A stretch of DNA of 64,000 nucleotides, from the NCBI GenBank assembly GCA_019925105.1, contig JAHGAU010000004.1, positions 372,001-436,000 on the forward strand. The letters are read 5' to 3'. Under the pieces are notes generated by a model. It saw only the letters and a program-made list of their open reading frames with translations. It was not told the origin of the DNA and searched no databases. Every line of letters starts with the position of its first letter. Within the stretch, counting starts at the first letter, position 1. The position numbers and the translations under genes are program-made. Positions 27,228 through 40,440 of the stretch are shown in pieces. The stretch comes from Niebla homalea. Lineage: Eukaryota > Ascomycota > Lecanoromycetes > Lecanorales > Ramalinaceae.

Positions 27228-27545
27228 TATATAAAATATATTATATTAATATAGAAATATATTATATTAATATAGAAATATATTATATTAATATAGAAAT
27301 ATATTATATTAATATAGAAATATATTATATTAATATAAAAATATATTATATTAATATAGAAATATATTATATTAATATAGAAATAGATTTTATTAATATA
27401 AAAATATATTATATTAATATAGAAATATATTATATTAATATAAAAACAGATTATATTATTATAAAAATATATTATATTAATATAGAAATAAATAATATTA
27501 TTATAAAAATATATTATATTAATATAGAAATATATAATATTAATC
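27228..27545 (+). repeat. AT-only minisatellite, 21-bp unit, about 15 copies
   Basis: The unit ATATATTATATTAATATAGAA is repeated head to tail with minor variants (AAAAA for AGAAA, and a few CAG/TTATT variants). It lies just beyond the 3' tail of LINE copy B. Confidence 0.9.
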
Positions 27546-28160
27546 CGAGTACTTAAAAATAAATAATTTTTATTTAAAATTTAAATATTATTATAAAATT
27601 TTAATTTTAATTATTAAATTAATTTTAATAGTTTTTTAAAATTATTAAATAAAAAATAAATTTAACTTTTATTATAATATTATAAAATAAAATTTTATTA
27701 AGTATATTAAAGTTAACTATAATAATTTTTTATTAATTTTAACGTTAATTAAGGGATTAAATTTTATTTTATTTTTTAATTAAAAAAAAGCAATTTCATA
27801 AAAATAAGATTATATTTAATTATATTCCTTAAATTAAAAACCTTTATTAAGTTAAATATATCCTTTTTAAATAAAGGTTATAATAAAAATTATTACCCTT
27901 AAGTATTATAATAAATTTATTAATAATTATAATAATACGTTAATAATTAATAAGAGTTTTATCTTTAAAGTTACTTATATTTAATATTAAAGCCTTTTTT
28001 ACCTTTATTATATTTATTATAAGGTTTTAATTTTATTTTTAGAGTTATAATAATTTTATTAAAATATAAGCTTAAATAAACTTATTTAATTATCCTTTTT
28101 ATAATTTTTATTATATAAGAATAGCTTATAAATATAAATAAGTTTATTACGTTAAATTAT
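27546..28160. other. AT-rich stretch, nothing recognised
   Basis: Low-complexity TA-rich sequence with no supported frame or border. It is the insertion target of the solo LTR at 28166. Confidence 0.5.
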
Positions 28161-28165
28161 TTACT

Positions 28166-28327
28166 TATTACGGATATATATAAAGTATATAAAGTAAGTA
28201 AATATAATATATATAATAAGTAACTATCTAGCTATAAAGGTGGGAAATATAAGTATACGCGTTAAGCACCGGAATAAAGTAAGCCCGCTCCGTACCAAGG
28301 GATCCTCCCAAGGTCCATACCGTAATA
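28166..28327 (-). repeat. Solo LTR with 5-bp target duplication
   Basis: This 162-bp segment starts TATTACGG and ends CCGTAATA on the plus strand. It is flanked on both sides by TTACT (28161-28165 and 28328-28332). On the minus strand its GC-rich core (GGTATGGACC, TTGGTACGGAGCGGGCTTAC) matches the LTRs at 50975-51131 and 52372-52550. The single copy with a clean duplication is the footprint of LTR-LTR recombination removing an element. The terminal TA is probably RIP-changed TG. Confidence 0.88.
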
Positions 28328-28808
28328 TTACTTTTACTTTAAAAAATATTTATATAACGGCGGTAAATCCTTATATAAACGGTTAATTTTCTCTTTAATC
28401 ACTATAATAATAATTATAAAACTTTAATCTTAATATATTTCCTTAAAAATATATATAAGTTAAGAATTTAAGTATTTAATTTACTTATAGTTTTTATATT
28501 ATACGTTATATAAATTTAATAAAGTTACGTTTAAAATGTTTAATTCTTTAAAATTAGATTATTTTATAATGATATAATTAAGTAGTTTATATTTTAAATC
28601 CGTTTACTTAAAGCTTTTTAATATTAAGCTTATTTAAGTTGGTTTCTTAATCTCCGTTTACTTTAAAAACTTTATAAATTTCGGGTTTATTAAACTAAAT
28701 TAATCTTATATATATTATAATAAAGATTTATATTTATTATTACTTGATCAGCAAATCTGCGACCTGCTTAAATCGAGTAGCTAAAAAAAAAAGGAATTTA
28801 TCCACTCA

Positions 28809-28866
28809 GACCGCTCGTAAGTTACTTACGAGTATCCAGGAAAACTCATAAGCGCTCAGAGCGGTC
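28809..28866. other. GC-rich nested inverted repeats (possible structured element)
   Basis: Outer arms GACCGCTC (28809-28816) and GAGCGGTC (28859-28866) pair perfectly. Inside, CTCGTAAGT-T-ACTTACGAG (28814-28832) forms a perfect 9-bp hairpin that competes for the end of the outer arm, and GAGT/ACTC offers another pairing. It lies in an otherwise AT-rich area and is not visibly RIP-mutated. It could be a transposon end or a structured transcript; no known family is recognised. Confidence 0.5.
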
Positions 28867-29069
28867 CCGAGCGGGTAAAAAAAAGTTAAAAATAAAAAGG
28901 TTTAAAACGGTAAAATAATAGTGTTTATTTTCTATAAATCTTTTTTATTAAGCTTTCTTAACAACGGATATACCCGTAACCTCCCCGTAAAATTCAACGT
29001 TTTTAAAAATTAATTAGAAATTCGGTTATTCTAGCTAAAAGTTACGTTAGGAGTCAATAAATTATCCTT

Positions 29070-29159
29070 AAAGGGGGGGTATTTAAAGGGGGTATTTAAA
29101 GGGGGTATTTAAAGGGGGTATTTAAAGGGGGTATTTAAAGGGGGTATTTAAAGGGGGTA
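29070..29159 (+). repeat. 13-bp minisatellite, 7 copies
   Basis: The unit AAAGGGGGTATTT is repeated seven times, the first unit with two extra G. It gives regularly spaced G5 runs on the plus strand. Confidence 0.95.
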
Positions 29160-29160
29160 A

Positions 29161-31369
29161 TTTAATTAATAAAACGTTAAGTAAAGAAACTTACGAGTAA
29201 GTAGAATACTTATAAGTAAGCCGGTAATCAGAGGCCCAGCAAGGACAGACGTAAGCTTAACCTGCTTAATTTACTCACGTATACTTAGAGTGCTTATATA
29301 CTAAATAAAAGTTTTGCTAATGTTTACTATTATTTTTTAATAACTTTAACTTATATATCTTATTTAACTTAAGACCTTTATTTAAGGTAAAAATATTAAT
29401 ATATTAATTAATAAACATATTAATAATTATAAACGTAATAAGTATAAAGTTAATTATATTAAATTACTATATTAATTATTTATAACGTTCTTTTTAATTT
29501 ACGTTTTTAATAAAACCCGGTCTTTAATAATAACTTCCTTTTTTTATTTATTTTTTTTATTTAAATATATAGTAACTTAATATAGTTTAATTTATGTATT
29601 TTACCTTTTTAATTATTATTTTAAAGGGTAAAATAAAATAATATAATTACGCAATTTTATTATATTTAAATTCTATAAAAGTTTTTCTTTTATTTTATAT
29701 TTCTTTTCCGGATTAAATTTCTTATTATATAACTTATAAAATAAGTTATCTTAAAAAATAATATCATTAATCGTAAGAGATTTATTCTATAAAGGCTTTT
29801 TTTAACCTTAAGTTTTACTTATAAATTAAACTTTTTATTATATAATATATAAACTAAGTTATCTTAAAGAATAAATTATTAATTATAAAAGATTTATCCT
29901 TTAAATAATAAATATATATAAAAAAGCGTTTAAGCTTTAAACTTTTAAAACTTTTTATATATAACGATTATATATAATTTTAGATTTTATTTTAAATAAT
30001 AAATCTATATAAACGTTCTTAAGGTTCTTAATATAGTCTATAATTATAAAATTTAAAACGATAATATTATAAAAATATTAAAATAAAAGATTATTTAATA
30101 AGTTACTTAATAATAAAAAGAAAAAATAAAAGATTTAAAATTTAAAATTTAAAATTTAAGATTTAAGACCTTAATAAGTATATTAATAAATGGATAAATA
30201 AAAGGTATATTAAATTTAATTTATTATAATTTTTAAGGTTAGATTCCGGGGTCAGGAATTTATAAAAAGTTATATTTTAAAAATTATTAAGATTAATATA
30301 AATAATTTTAATTAAAAATTAAAATATTCATATTATTAAAACGATATATAATATATATATAATTACGTTTTCAAAAATATTTAAAGACCTTTTAATAAAT
30401 TAATTAGAATTAAAGTTAACGTTATATAAGCTTTATAAGGATTAAATAATATTATATTTAATAACTTTAATTATTAAAAAGATAAATTAAAAAGTTATTT
30501 ATTAAAATATTAAATAATAACGACATTATACTTATTACTCTATATTATTTTGCTTTTTTTTATTAAATTTAAAGTATTTACTTTTTTAACGTTAAGCTTT
30601 AATAAATATAAATCTTAATAATATTAAGAATTATTCTATATCCGTATTAATTAATAATTTTACCTTAAGAATCTTTTATTTAATACTTAATTATACTTAT
30701 ATTTAATACTTATTTAATATATATCCTTTATACCCTTTTTATTATTAAATAATAAATAACTATTAGTTTTATATTATTTTATATAGATTAAATCGTATAT
30801 AATAACCCGTATTAAATAAAATATTAAGAAGTCACTTAAAAAAAGAACTTATTTATTATTATAACGGATATATAATATAAAGACTTTAAGAAATTTCCAA
30901 AAAAAAATTTAAAATTATTTTTTTTAAATATAATTAAAATATAAGTTTATATTATAATTATTATTATAATTATTAAGATTATTATAATTAATATAATAAG
31001 AATATTATATAAAATTAAGCTTTATTAAAAGTTAATTAAATTTTAACTTTTTTACGTTAATTATATATTTATATATAAAGATTATTTATAATTAAGTTTA
31101 TAAAAAATTTCCGGTTTTAATAAATAATTATTTATATAATCCGAAAAACAGTAGAATTATATCTTATTACTTACTTTAAATATAAAATTATTAATTTAAT
31201 TCCTTAGATTTTATTAAATTTACGTTAAAAGTATATAATCTCGCGTATATTTACGTTAAGCGCGTTATTATTTAAGTTTAAGATAATTAATTAATTAAAA
31301 CCATAATATAAGTTAATATAGCTTGTTTTTTTTATATTTATAAATTAATTATGCTTTATATTATTATTT
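29161..31369. other. AT-rich stretch, no gene recognised
   Basis: There is no supported coding frame. A short GC-normal patch at 29160-29290 contains CTTACGAGTAAG, which echoes the hairpin at 28814-28832. A short AAATTTAAA-type tandem run lies near 30130-30170. The rest is saturated TA-rich sequence. Confidence 0.5.
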
Positions 31370-32525
<1,156 letters not shown>

Positions 32526-33110
32526 ATCAATAAACCGGCTCAGCCCTACCACGTCGCAATCTCAAAACGGTCATATAAACCACCTTTTTGGTAAGTTATT
32601 ACCAACCACCACTCGGTTTTTATTAGGACGGATAACCACTCGGCCACCAAGGGCAAAAGTAGCTAACCTGGGCAGGTAATAGCGCTTAGGGGTAAGCCGC
32701 TATTACCATATAAGGGGTATTAGGCCCTAAAGCCACCCCTGCGGGGTACGCATCAGCGCTAACAGTTTAATCTAAAATTTAAAACCTTAATTCCGATAAA
32801 TATACTTTTAAACCTTTAAGAAAGAGATTCCAGATTCGACTAAGATTAAGTGGCATATTAAAAGTTGTGGTGGTATTATCGGCCTGTGCTCCATGCTCGG
32901 CCTACCTACCCTATTAGGGGGGGGCTTGGCGCGCACCTTTAAGTAACTGCAGGCCACCCACACTTAGATTTACTCCTACATAGTTAAAATCCAAATATAT
33001 TACCACCTACCATGTCAATACCCGGACCCGGGTTAGTCCCTAATAAAAGTGTAAGTTAAGGCCCTAAAGTTTTTAATCATAAATTCTTCGAAGTTAAAAA
33101 ATTTTCTGAC
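32526..33110. other. GC-normal segment of unknown origin
   Basis: The composition is near-normal with no RIP appearance and no long open frame. It contains the perfect hairpin at 32675-32707 and a G8 run near 32924. It lies between minisatellite locus 1 and RIP-degraded sequence. I could not match it to any element in the window. Confidence 0.5.
32675..32707. other. Strong hairpin
   Basis: GGTAATAGCG-CTTA pairs with TAAG-C-CGCTATTACC across a GGGG loop. This makes a 14-bp stem with a one-base bulge. No terminator or known element context is evident. Confidence 0.7.
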
Positions 33111-33950
33111 TTAGCAAGCCGAAGTTCTGCCGCGAATTTAATATTGGCTGCACCGGTATTTTCCGTAATAATAACGACGAGTACTTAATAATATGGCTTT
33201 AGCTTTTTATAATATATAACCGCCAAGCGGTATAACGGGAGTAAAAGCTTATTAACCTAATAGATACGTGGTTAATAATTGGGGTAATAAAAGCCAGGAT
33301 AATAAGACTTAAGGTATTATACGTCCTTGTAGTTTTTACATACGGGGTAATCGCGGTAATCATAATGGTAATCGCAGTAATATATATAATAATATTAATA
33401 GAAACGAGGATATGGCTAATAATAACGGTAAAAACGATTATAATAACGATACGGAGAAGAATATTAAAATAATTGATAATAAAAATAATAATAAAAATAC
33501 TTATATAAATAATAATAATACTTATTATAAATGCCTATAAAGATAATATAAATACTTATAAAGATAATTTTATTAATTGTAGAAATAGTATAAATACTTA
33601 TAAAGATAACATAAATACTTATAAGGAGATTAATATAAATAGTATAAAAAGTTAAGATTATTTTAATGAGAATTATTATAATTATGAGTCTATTTATTAT
33701 AAACTTCAGAGAATATAGTTATTAATAGAAGCTTAATAAATAGCGTTTTCCTTAATTTTTATTAACTAATTTTTATTAAATAAAATTTTAATAATAAAAA
33801 ATAAAATCTTAATATATCTTTATCTTACCCCGGCGATATAGAAATAAAATAGGATGGGATTTAGCCTTATCCTATTTTATACGGGATGGGATCTATATTG
33901 CTAAATTTCGTCCTATCGCGTCCCGCTTCCCGGAATAATTAAAATAATAT
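33110..33950 (+). other. Degraded Asn-rich or low-complexity stretch and GGGAT motif
   Basis: Around 33335-33480 the plus strand reads RGNRGNHNGNRSN and further Asn-rich residues, probably a decayed element ORF of unknown type. TATAAATACTTATAAAGATAA-like units repeat near 33535-33640. At 33855-33935 lies a patch with GGATGGGAT and CGTCCCGCTTCCCGGAA, related to 58053-58180. No gene is supported. Confidence 0.4.
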
Positions 33951-33964
33951 AAAAAAGTTCCGTG

Positions 33965-34370
33965 TAAACGGTAATAACGTTCAATATAAAGCATATTATA
34001 TATAAATAAAATAATAATACACGTATCAATAAGAGTATTTAAAAATTTTATTTATGGTATAATATAAAACGGACTTATAGGGAAATAAGATAATAATAAG
34101 TTTAAAGATAATCCTTAAAATAACCTAATCGTAATAATATAGGTTTTCTTGGAAAAAATATATGAATAAATTATTACTTTTTAAATAAGTATGGATATTC
34201 CTAATCCTTTAAAACGAAAATAAAACCTAGGTAAATACCGATTTTTAATTTTAACGTTATAATTATTAAATTTTTACGGCTATTAATAAGGCCAGATAGC
34301 CGACTATTAAGGAACACCGGAATTAAATTAGCTAGATCCGTAGTATAAATTAATAAGTCAATGAATTAAA
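33965..34370 (+). mobile_element. LINE 3'-end fragment (5'-truncated copy)
   Basis: It matches the last 400 bp of the LINE family: TTTCTTGGAAAAAA near 34146, TTTTTACGGCTATTAATAAGG near 34273, then GGAACACCGGAATTA...GCTAGATCCGTAGTATAAAT at the end. It is followed by AATTAATAAGTCAATGAATT. An imperfect duplication (AATTAAAATAATAT near 33936, GAATTAAATAATAT near 34362) may mark the insertion site. Confidence 0.75.
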
Positions 34371-34550
34371 TAATATTTCAATATTTCAATATTTTTTGAT
34401 TCAAGTTTAATTTAAATAAATCAATTTATCTTACAACTATAACGGAAAGTTAATTAAGTAACTTAATTAATAAAAATACTTAAAGCGCTTATAATTAAAT
34501 ACGCCGCTAATAAATAACTTTTAAGCTTATAAGTATTGGGTAAGAATATA

Positions 34551-34947
34551 AAGGATGGCGACGAATAAAGGGACCCCAGAGGTCCAAAACGATACGTATA
34601 TATATAGCTCTTATAATAGTAAAGAAAGTGCATTAAGTACGATAAGTGGAAGTAACGTAATAATTAAGAATAAGGTGGTAAACAGATAAGTAACCTATAT
34701 TAATAGAAACGGCAATAACGCGTATAGGCAATATAATAATAATAAACCGGATAACGCTTAAAATAAATAAAGGAATTAAAATTAATAAAATACGCGTATT
34801 AAAACGTATAAAATACGTAATAATAATATAGAGGTAAAAGGTAAATAAGGGGGTAAGAAGGCCGGTACGTTATTAACGGCGAGGGGTATAAACGGGGGGA
34901 AGGGGCAGGAAGACCGTAACGAAAATATTCTTAAGGGTATATAAAGG
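34551..34947 (+). mobile_element. LINE 5'-end fragment interrupted by the Copia element
   Basis: It starts with the family 5' end GGATGGCGACGAATAAAGGG and runs through the ORF1-like start, parallel to 21339-21735. It stops abruptly at 34947, where the Copia LTR begins (TGTCAGACGTGAGGACG). It is better preserved than copy B: it keeps GACCCCAGAGGTCC and the GGGGGGAAGGGGCAGGAAG block. Confidence 0.8.
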
Positions 34948-35175
34948 TGTCAGACGTGAGGACGTATGAGAGTGGATAATATGTATGTGGATTACATATG
35001 ATCTATCTAGGAAGCATGGTGCTATCTATATAAAATACCCGGGTAATATAAGATATACGGTTACGTAATAATATCTATACGCGTTATAATAATATCTTAA
35101 TACCGCTTATATAACGGCTTAATAATACTCTATATAATACTATTATTATTATATTTATACTTAAATTAATATTCC
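34948..35175 (-). repeat. 3' LTR of the Copia element
   Basis: It starts TGTCAGACGTGAGG on the plus strand. Its right part (ATATAACGGCTTAATAATACTC) aligns with the LTR ending at 55890. Just beyond it the plus strand reads CCCCCTTAAG, i.e. a CTTAAGGGGG purine tract on the minus strand abutting the LTR, as expected for the 3' LTR of a minus-strand element. The right edge is approximate. Confidence 0.7.
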
Positions 35176-36469
35176 CCCTTAAGATCATAATATTATTATA
35201 GTAATAATATAGATCCTAGATATCCTTATTATAATTACCTCTTAATTACTAATATACCGTAAGTAAAAAGTACGTCTTAAATTTAAAGTTAAAAAATTAA
35301 AAAGTTAAGAAAAATGGGAAAAATTAATAACCTTAAAAGTAATAATAATAATAAAACCTTTATAATTTAAGTTACTCCGGAACTTTATATATACTTAATT
35401 AAGCTCCGGGTATTAACTTAAATAATTTTATTAAATATTTATTATTAAATATACGCTAAAAAAAGTTAAAATTAATAAAATCGTAGAAATAAATAAACCC
35501 GGAAAGATTATCGTATATCCGGTTTATAGTTGTAAATTTTTAAGAATTAAATCTCTTAAAAACGACGTCTCCGGGGTTTTATTAAGTAATATTATAATAT
35601 GGGGTTTTAAAGTTTATCGTTTTTAAGTCTTAAGAGTTTTATAAATTCCTTATATTTTTATAGTAATAAGTACTTTATAAAACCGTCCGTTAATATCTTT
35701 ATTATAAATAAATACTTAATATTTATCGTTTTCTTTTAATATTCTTATCGTAATTAATAATAATATATATTTATATAACGGAGTTTTATAATAAACTAAG
35801 AGTTTATTTTTTAAATTATACGGATTATTTAAGTATTATTATACTTGATCTTTAATAAGTAAGATAAATTTAGTATAATTAACTAAAAGAAACGGTTCTA
35901 TTATATCAGCTTTTTTATTATAAAAGTAAAGTTAAGGAACTTAACTTTAATAAAGTTTATTATTATTATTTTTTATTTTATTATTTTTTAATCAATTAAG
36001 CCCTTAAAAAGCTTAAAGATATAGCTTTATAAACTATATTATATCTCGAAATCGTTAATAAATAAGGTATTTAAAGATATTATTAAAACGGTATATAGAT
36101 TAATGATTTTCCCGTTATATATAATAATATAGTACTTAATATATATAAGGTATTATAATACTTTTATAATTACTTTTAAGTATTATTTTAACGGATTTAT
36201 AAGGAACTTAAATAACTTAAACGTTAAGTACGTAATATCCGTCCGAATTATAACGGCTATAAAGTTAATAAAGTTAATAAACTATTAATATATATAAATT
36301 TCTTAACGTAAAACTTATACGGTAATTTTAATAAAAGTTTCGGTATTCCGTAAAAGTACTTTAAGAGTACGATTTATTATAATATTGAATTTCGCCGTAA
36401 ACTTATTAATATAGTTATCTTAATATAAACGGATTTTTCGACTTAATTAATCTTATATTATCCTTATAT

Positions 36470-36620
36470 TTAAGAATTATTTTATTTTATTTAAATTTCT
36501 TATTTTATAAATTTTAAAGAATTTATTTTAAAAGTTATTTATTTTTTAATTATACTTATAATCGTAAATAATAACGATATTATTTATAAAGAAGAAAACT
36601 ATTATATAATTATTAATAAA
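36470..36620 (-). pseudogene. Copia reverse transcriptase remnant
   Basis: The minus strand reads FINNIVIYDYKYN, then further on NKFFKIYKIRNLNKIK. This matches the Copia RT catalytic segment 'YVDDiiifg.......' followed by 'F.M.DLGe..yfLGi'. The catalytic VDD has become INN by G-to-A changes, as RIP would produce on the complementary strand. Confidence 0.8.
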
Positions 36621-37489
36621 GAAATATTCGATTTCCGGGACTTACTTTAAGTTTAAGTTTATTAAGGTTTTAAAGAGATTTTTAAATTATAAAACCGGTA
36701 ATTATTTAAGTTTATATAGAGGTTAAAGCAAAAAAAGTAAATTTTTTTTTTTATATCCTTTTAATAATTTAATATATATAAATATATTTATTTCGCTATT
36801 TATAAACGTATTAATAGCGTCCTACTATCTCGTATTTAAATTAAATATAATTATTATAATTATAAGTACCCTAAGAACTTTAATTATTAAGGTAACGGTA
36901 AATATATCTTATTTAATTTTTTATAAATTACCCCTTATATAAAGCCTCGCTTTATACTTAATAAGATATCCTTTATTGTTAAATTTATATTTAAATACTT
37001 AAATAATAAATATTAATATTTTATCCGCTTTTTTAATATATTTAAGTAAAACCTCTTTTTATATACCCTTCTTTTTAAAAGCTTTAAGCTTTATTTCGAT
37101 TATTAATTTAAAACCCGTAACGTATAAGTATTTTAATATATATCGATAATATTTTAATTTAGTAAGTAAAGTATTACGGTAAAGTATACTTATTTTTAAT
37201 AAAGAAAAAGATAACTTTTTATCCTTTTTATATAGCTTATAAAATAATAGAAAAATAATAAATACTATATAATATAATAGCTTTAATCTATTTATAGTTA
37301 AAGTAAAAACTATAATATAATTTGCTTTTTTTATATTTTTTATTTTTTTTTTCTTTTAATAATATTATTTATATTAAAGTCGGATTTATTATTATTTTTC
37401 TTTTTCGGCTTTAAAGTTAATAAAGTTAATAAAGTTAATAAGATTAATAAAACTGGTAAAGTTAATAGTAAATCTAATAATAAAATTAA

Positions 37490-37550
37490 TGGTTTATTAC
37501 CGTTACCGTTACCGTTACCGTTATTATTACCGTCTCCGTTTCCGTTATTA
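37490..37550 (-). repeat. (ACCGTT)n hexamer run in the Copia linker
   Basis: The plus-strand hexamer ACCGTT repeats, with a ACCGTCTCCGTTTCC variant. On the minus strand it encodes alternating Asn and Gly/Asp. It lies between the integrase and RT portions of the Copia element, where a low-complexity linker is plausible. Confidence 0.6.
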
Positions 37551-38711
37551 TTCTTAAATACGGTATTATAGTTAATTAATATTAAAATTAATAAGGATAA
37601 ATAATCCTTTTATTATTCTTTTTCTTTTCTTTTTTATATAGGGTTAACGGTATTATTTATAAAGTCCCTTTTTTCTTTACTATTTAATAATTATTTTATA
37701 ATAATATAAAATATATCTATTTTTAAGATATTAATTAAATAAAAGAACGGTTCTTTTTTAAGTTAAGTTAAGTTAATCTTATCGGCTTTATAAAACTTAT
37801 TCTTTTTAAAGAAAACGTTCCTTATATAAATTACTTTCTTTTAATTAAGTATTTATATATTATAAATATTAATATTATCGTAATTAATAAGGAAATTAAT
37901 ATATATTCTTATTATTAATTTCTTCTTCTTAAAGATCGATTTATTAAGTAAATATGCTTTATAATTATATTATTTAAAATATTAAAAGTTTAATTTTAAA
38001 CCGGTAACCTTCTTAAATAATATAGTTTATAAATACTTTCTTATTAATACTTAATCTATAAGGAAACCGGCCGTTTATACGATTTATAATTATAGGAATT
38101 AAGGAAGTTTTATTTATAATTTTATAGCCTTTACTTTTATAATTAATAAACTATTTTTTTATTTTAAATAACCGTTTTATATAACGGTATATAATATTAA
38201 TAACTTAAAGGTAATATTAAACTTATTAATAAGGTTATTAACTTTAAATCTTAAGGATCTCTTTCCGTTTAATTAAATAAAGGTTATATTATAATAATAT
38301 CGTATTTTAATCGTTTTAATAGTTTTCCGTAGGATATTTATTACTTTAAACTTATATTTATAAGTATATATTATTTAAAAATCGTATTTAAAGTAAACGA
38401 TATATAATACCTATTAATTTCGGTTTATCGTTATATATATTTATATAAGGTTATAAGTAATTTAAAAGAAAAACTTTATTAATATTTCTACTTTATATAA
38501 AAATCTCGATACGATCCGGTAAGCTTTTAATAAAATATAGTTTTTATAATTATTTATATTTAAGGCTTTAATATTATTAATAATCTTTACCTTTTTAGTT
38601 ATTTATTAAAGGTATTAAATCGCTTCATTAATAACGTATATAAAAAGTTAATACTATTAACTTATAGTTATTAATTTAACGATAACTTTACCGGTTATAA
38701 ATATTGCATTA

Positions 38712-39021
38712 GAAATTTTAGCATTGGACAGACCCGTGGGGTAACGGAAGAGCAATAGGTCCAGGGGCAACCCTTAAGTGGATTCAGTCGTGGTATTATG
38801 GGTTTTCTTGGAAAAAACGTATAAATAAATTCCTACTCTTTAAACGGCCGTAAATGCTTTTAACCCTTAAAACGAGAGTAAAGGCTAGGTAGATACCGGT
38901 TTTTATTCTTAATATAATAGATATCAGGTTTTTACGGTTATTAATAAAGCTAAATAACCGAGTATTAAGGAACGCCGGAATTAGCCTAGCTAGATCCGTA
39001 GTATAAATCAATCAATCAATC
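38712..39021 (+). mobile_element. 5'-truncated LINE insertion (310 bp) with 13-bp target duplication
   Basis: This is the last 310 bp of the LINE family, ending in an (ATCA)n tail. It is bracketed by identical AAATATTGCATTA at 38699-38711 and 39022-39034. A truncated 5' end, simple-repeat 3' tail and target duplication are the hallmarks of target-primed reverse transcription. It is inserted in the Copia element, so it is younger than that element. It is the least mutated copy of this region (for example GACCCGTGGGGTAACGG). The open frame 38796-39011 on the minus strand is an antisense shadow. Confidence 0.95.
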
Positions 39022-39034
39022 AAATATTGCATTA

Positions 39035-40440
39035 ACTTATTTAATATTATCTTTAAATATATAGTATTTACCGATCCTCTTAATTAATATTCTTATTTAT
39101 TTATTATTATAAAAATAATAACGTTTAATATTAAAGTAAATACCTTTATTTATAAAGATAATATTAAATACGACGTTAACTATAAAGTCAGGTATATACG
39201 TAACGTTATAAAGTATAATAAAGTTATTACCTTTAAAGGTATCGATATTTATTTCGATTTTTCTATAAGTAGTAACTTTAAAATTGCTATTGCCAACGAT
39301 AATAATATCGTTTTTTTTATTTATCTTTTTAATAAACCGGTCTTTTATTGTCTTATTATAAATATAAAAGCTTAAATTATAATTTAAAATCTATAATAAT
39401 TATAATATATAAGACTTTTATCTTATATTAAATATATTAAAATTATTATTATCGTTTTAAATTAATATAAATAAACTATTTTATTTTAACTTAAAATTTC
39501 TGGATTTTTTAAAAGCTCAATTAACTTTTTTTTTTATCTTAATATCTTTAAGTTTATTATTTATTAGTTTTTTAAGTATAGGATCGGGTTTAAAGTTAAT
39601 AAGTCGATTAAGTCGGTTTATACGTAAGTAATTATATTCGTTAAATTAATATTTAATATTATAAAAACATTTTTTTAACTTAATGTTTTTACCCTTAAAT
39701 ATAAGCTTATTGTTTTTCTTAGTATTATTTTAATTTTTATTAATAGTAAAAATTAAGTAAAACGGAATCGATTTCTTTATATTATTATACCGTATATAAT
39801 TTCGAAATTATTCCTTAAGATTAATAAAAACGATTAAGAAATCAATTAAATTATTTATACCGAATTTATAAAACTATATTAATATAGGAGTTTATTTCTT
39901 AATTATATTAATAAAATTATAATATACCCATTTTTTATTAAATATTTTAAAAATATTATTGCTTTTAACTTTTACGAGTACTTAAGTATACTTATTAAGT
40001 TATATTTTAATATTTTAATAAAAATTAGGTCCCGTTATAATTTTATAATATTTTTTCTTTACCGTTAAAGAACGTACGGAATTTAAAGGTATAAGCTTAA
40101 TTTTAAGAATATATAGGTAATTCTATAAGTAACAATTTACGTCCTTAAAATAAATAAGGTTCGCCTTATTAATTATAAAGTATATAAAATCATTAATTTT
40201 AATAAAAAACGTATATTATTCTTTTTATTCTTATAGTTCTAGCTTTTACATTTATCATAAAGCTTTTAAGGTTAAATCTTCATGTAATTATAAGTTTAAA
40301 AGCTTAAAGTGGTACTAAAGTATTAATTCATTATCTTAATATCCCCATAACGCTATCGCTTTTTTATTAAAGATTTAACTTCGTTTTCCGTAAGGTTTTT
40401 CTATATATTTATTATTCTATTTAATCCTAAGTACGTATTT
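39035..40440 (-). pseudogene. Copia Gag/protease remnant
   Basis: The minus strand reads IIIVGNSNFKVTTYRKIEI (about 39255-39310), then LYNVTYIPDFIVNVVFNII and INKGIYFNIKR (about 39130-39220). These match the Copia protease C-terminal half, '...v.dVlyvPg...NLlSv..l...G'. Higher coordinates read Lys/Asn-rich Gag-like sequence with TAA/TAG in place of Gln. The frame runs without a frameshift into the GC-rich segment at 40440 (see the next entry). Confidence 0.7.

Larger units (their letters stand above)
34948..40440 (-). mobile_element. Copia-type LTR retrotransposon, RIP-degraded
   Basis: The LTR at 34948-35175 is related to those of the small element at 55690-57593. Beyond it the minus strand reads as Copia pol. 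RT words lie at 36470-36620, an Asn/Gly linker at 37490-37550, and protease/Gag words between 39100 and 40440. The high-coordinate end was not resolved: no second LTR is recognised before the GC island. A 310-bp LINE copy is inserted at 38712-39021. Numerous RIP stops make the element dead. Confidence 0.82.

Noticed and set aside
38796..39011. 71-aa minus-strand ORF, with a homologue at 43976-44179
   Set aside because: The two proteins resemble each other only because both are antisense frames of the LINE 3' end. G-to-A-mutated sequence tends to stay open on the antisense strand.
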